Positions 5,089 to 5,246 of a stretch of DNA of 5,246 nt are shown one piece after another. The position numbers and the translations under genes are program-made. The stretch comes from Methanosarcinaceae archaeon (lineage in GTDB: Archaea; Halobacteriota; Methanosarcinia; Methanosarcinales; Methanosarcinaceae). The DNA lies in NCBI GenBank assembly GCA_030596385.1, contig JAUVKD010000098.1, positions 1-5,246 on the forward strand, written 5' to 3'. Every line of letters starts with the position of its first letter. Positions within the stretch are counted from its first letter, which is position 1. Below the pieces are notes generated by a model. It made no database searches, was not told the origin of the DNA, and saw only the letters and a list, made by a program, of their open reading frames with translations.

Positions 5089-5246
5089 TTGGAGAGAGAT
5101 GAAATTGAAAAGTTGGGTTTGAAAGGATATAAATCTCGGATACTGAAACTCATGCCCATGAAGGATGCGTAAAAAGACATTTTGGATGCATTCGATTGCA
5201 AATATTTGGGAATGAACAATTACTTGAAATCGATAGGGGTTAAGAT
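5089..5246 (+). pseudogene. Apparently broken reading frame running off the right edge
   Basis: From TTG 5089 a frame reads protein-like sequence for 27 codons (contains EIEKLGLKGYKSRILKLMP), stops at TAA 5170-5172, then continues in the same frame to the window end with similar character (KDILDAFDCKYLGMNNYL). Two protein-like halves flanking a single stop suggest a gene with a nonsense mutation, or a chance frame. The ATG at 5099, which has the best promoter placement, gives only seven codons in another frame, consistent with decay or a frameshift near the start. I do not recognise the family. The window edge cuts the frame. Confidence 0.3.

Noticed and set aside
1..5246. tRNA, rRNA, insertion sequence or attachment site
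   Set aside because: No cloverleaf-like sequence, rRNA segment, transposase motif or terminal inverted repeat pair was recognised by eye.

Overview
The window reads as archaeal, most likely euryarchaeal and possibly Methanosarcinales or a related methanogen/ANME lineage. The evidence is a UbiA-type prenyltransferase next to a geranylgeranyl-reductase-like flavoprotein, an archaeal-looking NIF3/DUF34 protein, Shine-Dalgarno sites matching GGTGAT, TATA-box promoters of the TTTATATA type, and frequent GTG/TTG start candidates. The lineage is an inference from gene content and style; no marker gene fixes it.

Left part (about 1-3480, + strand): a short leader with an inverted repeat is followed by three co-directional genes. 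They encode a UbiA-superfamily membrane prenyltransferase (112-1092), a geranylgeranyl-reductase-like FAD oxidoreductase (1108-2265, 15 nt downstream) and a radical SAM enzyme with a C-terminal SPASM/twitch-like cysteine region (2344-3477, after a T-rich spacer with short direct repeats). Together they look like a biosynthetic set that attaches a polyprenyl chain to an acceptor, saturates part of it, and carries out a radical-SAM step on the head group or chain. The acceptor is not given by the sequence. Ordinary archaeol synthesis is one possibility. The reductase lacks several signature residues of archaeol-type reductases and the prenyltransferase has a ChlG/BchG-like C-terminal half, so a membrane redox carrier such as a prenylated quinone or methanophenazine is an attractive alternative. 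This cluster is the best candidate here for undescribed biology.

Middle (3478-3764): a 31-codon candidate gene overlaps a 12-bp stem-loop that probably marks the 3' end of the + strand unit. The rest is AT-rich sequence between convergent genes.

Right part (3765-4866, - strand): a NIF3/DUF34-family metal protein has its own TATA box and an inverted repeat at the predicted transcription start. Downstream, and probably translationally coupled, lies a small Asp/Asn-rich hypothetical protein. The NIF3 protein carries an Asn-rich loop encoded by in-frame copies of a 10-bp repeat.

Far right (4867-5246): no intact gene. A promoter-like site near 5055 precedes an apparently broken reading frame with an in-frame stop that runs to the window edge.
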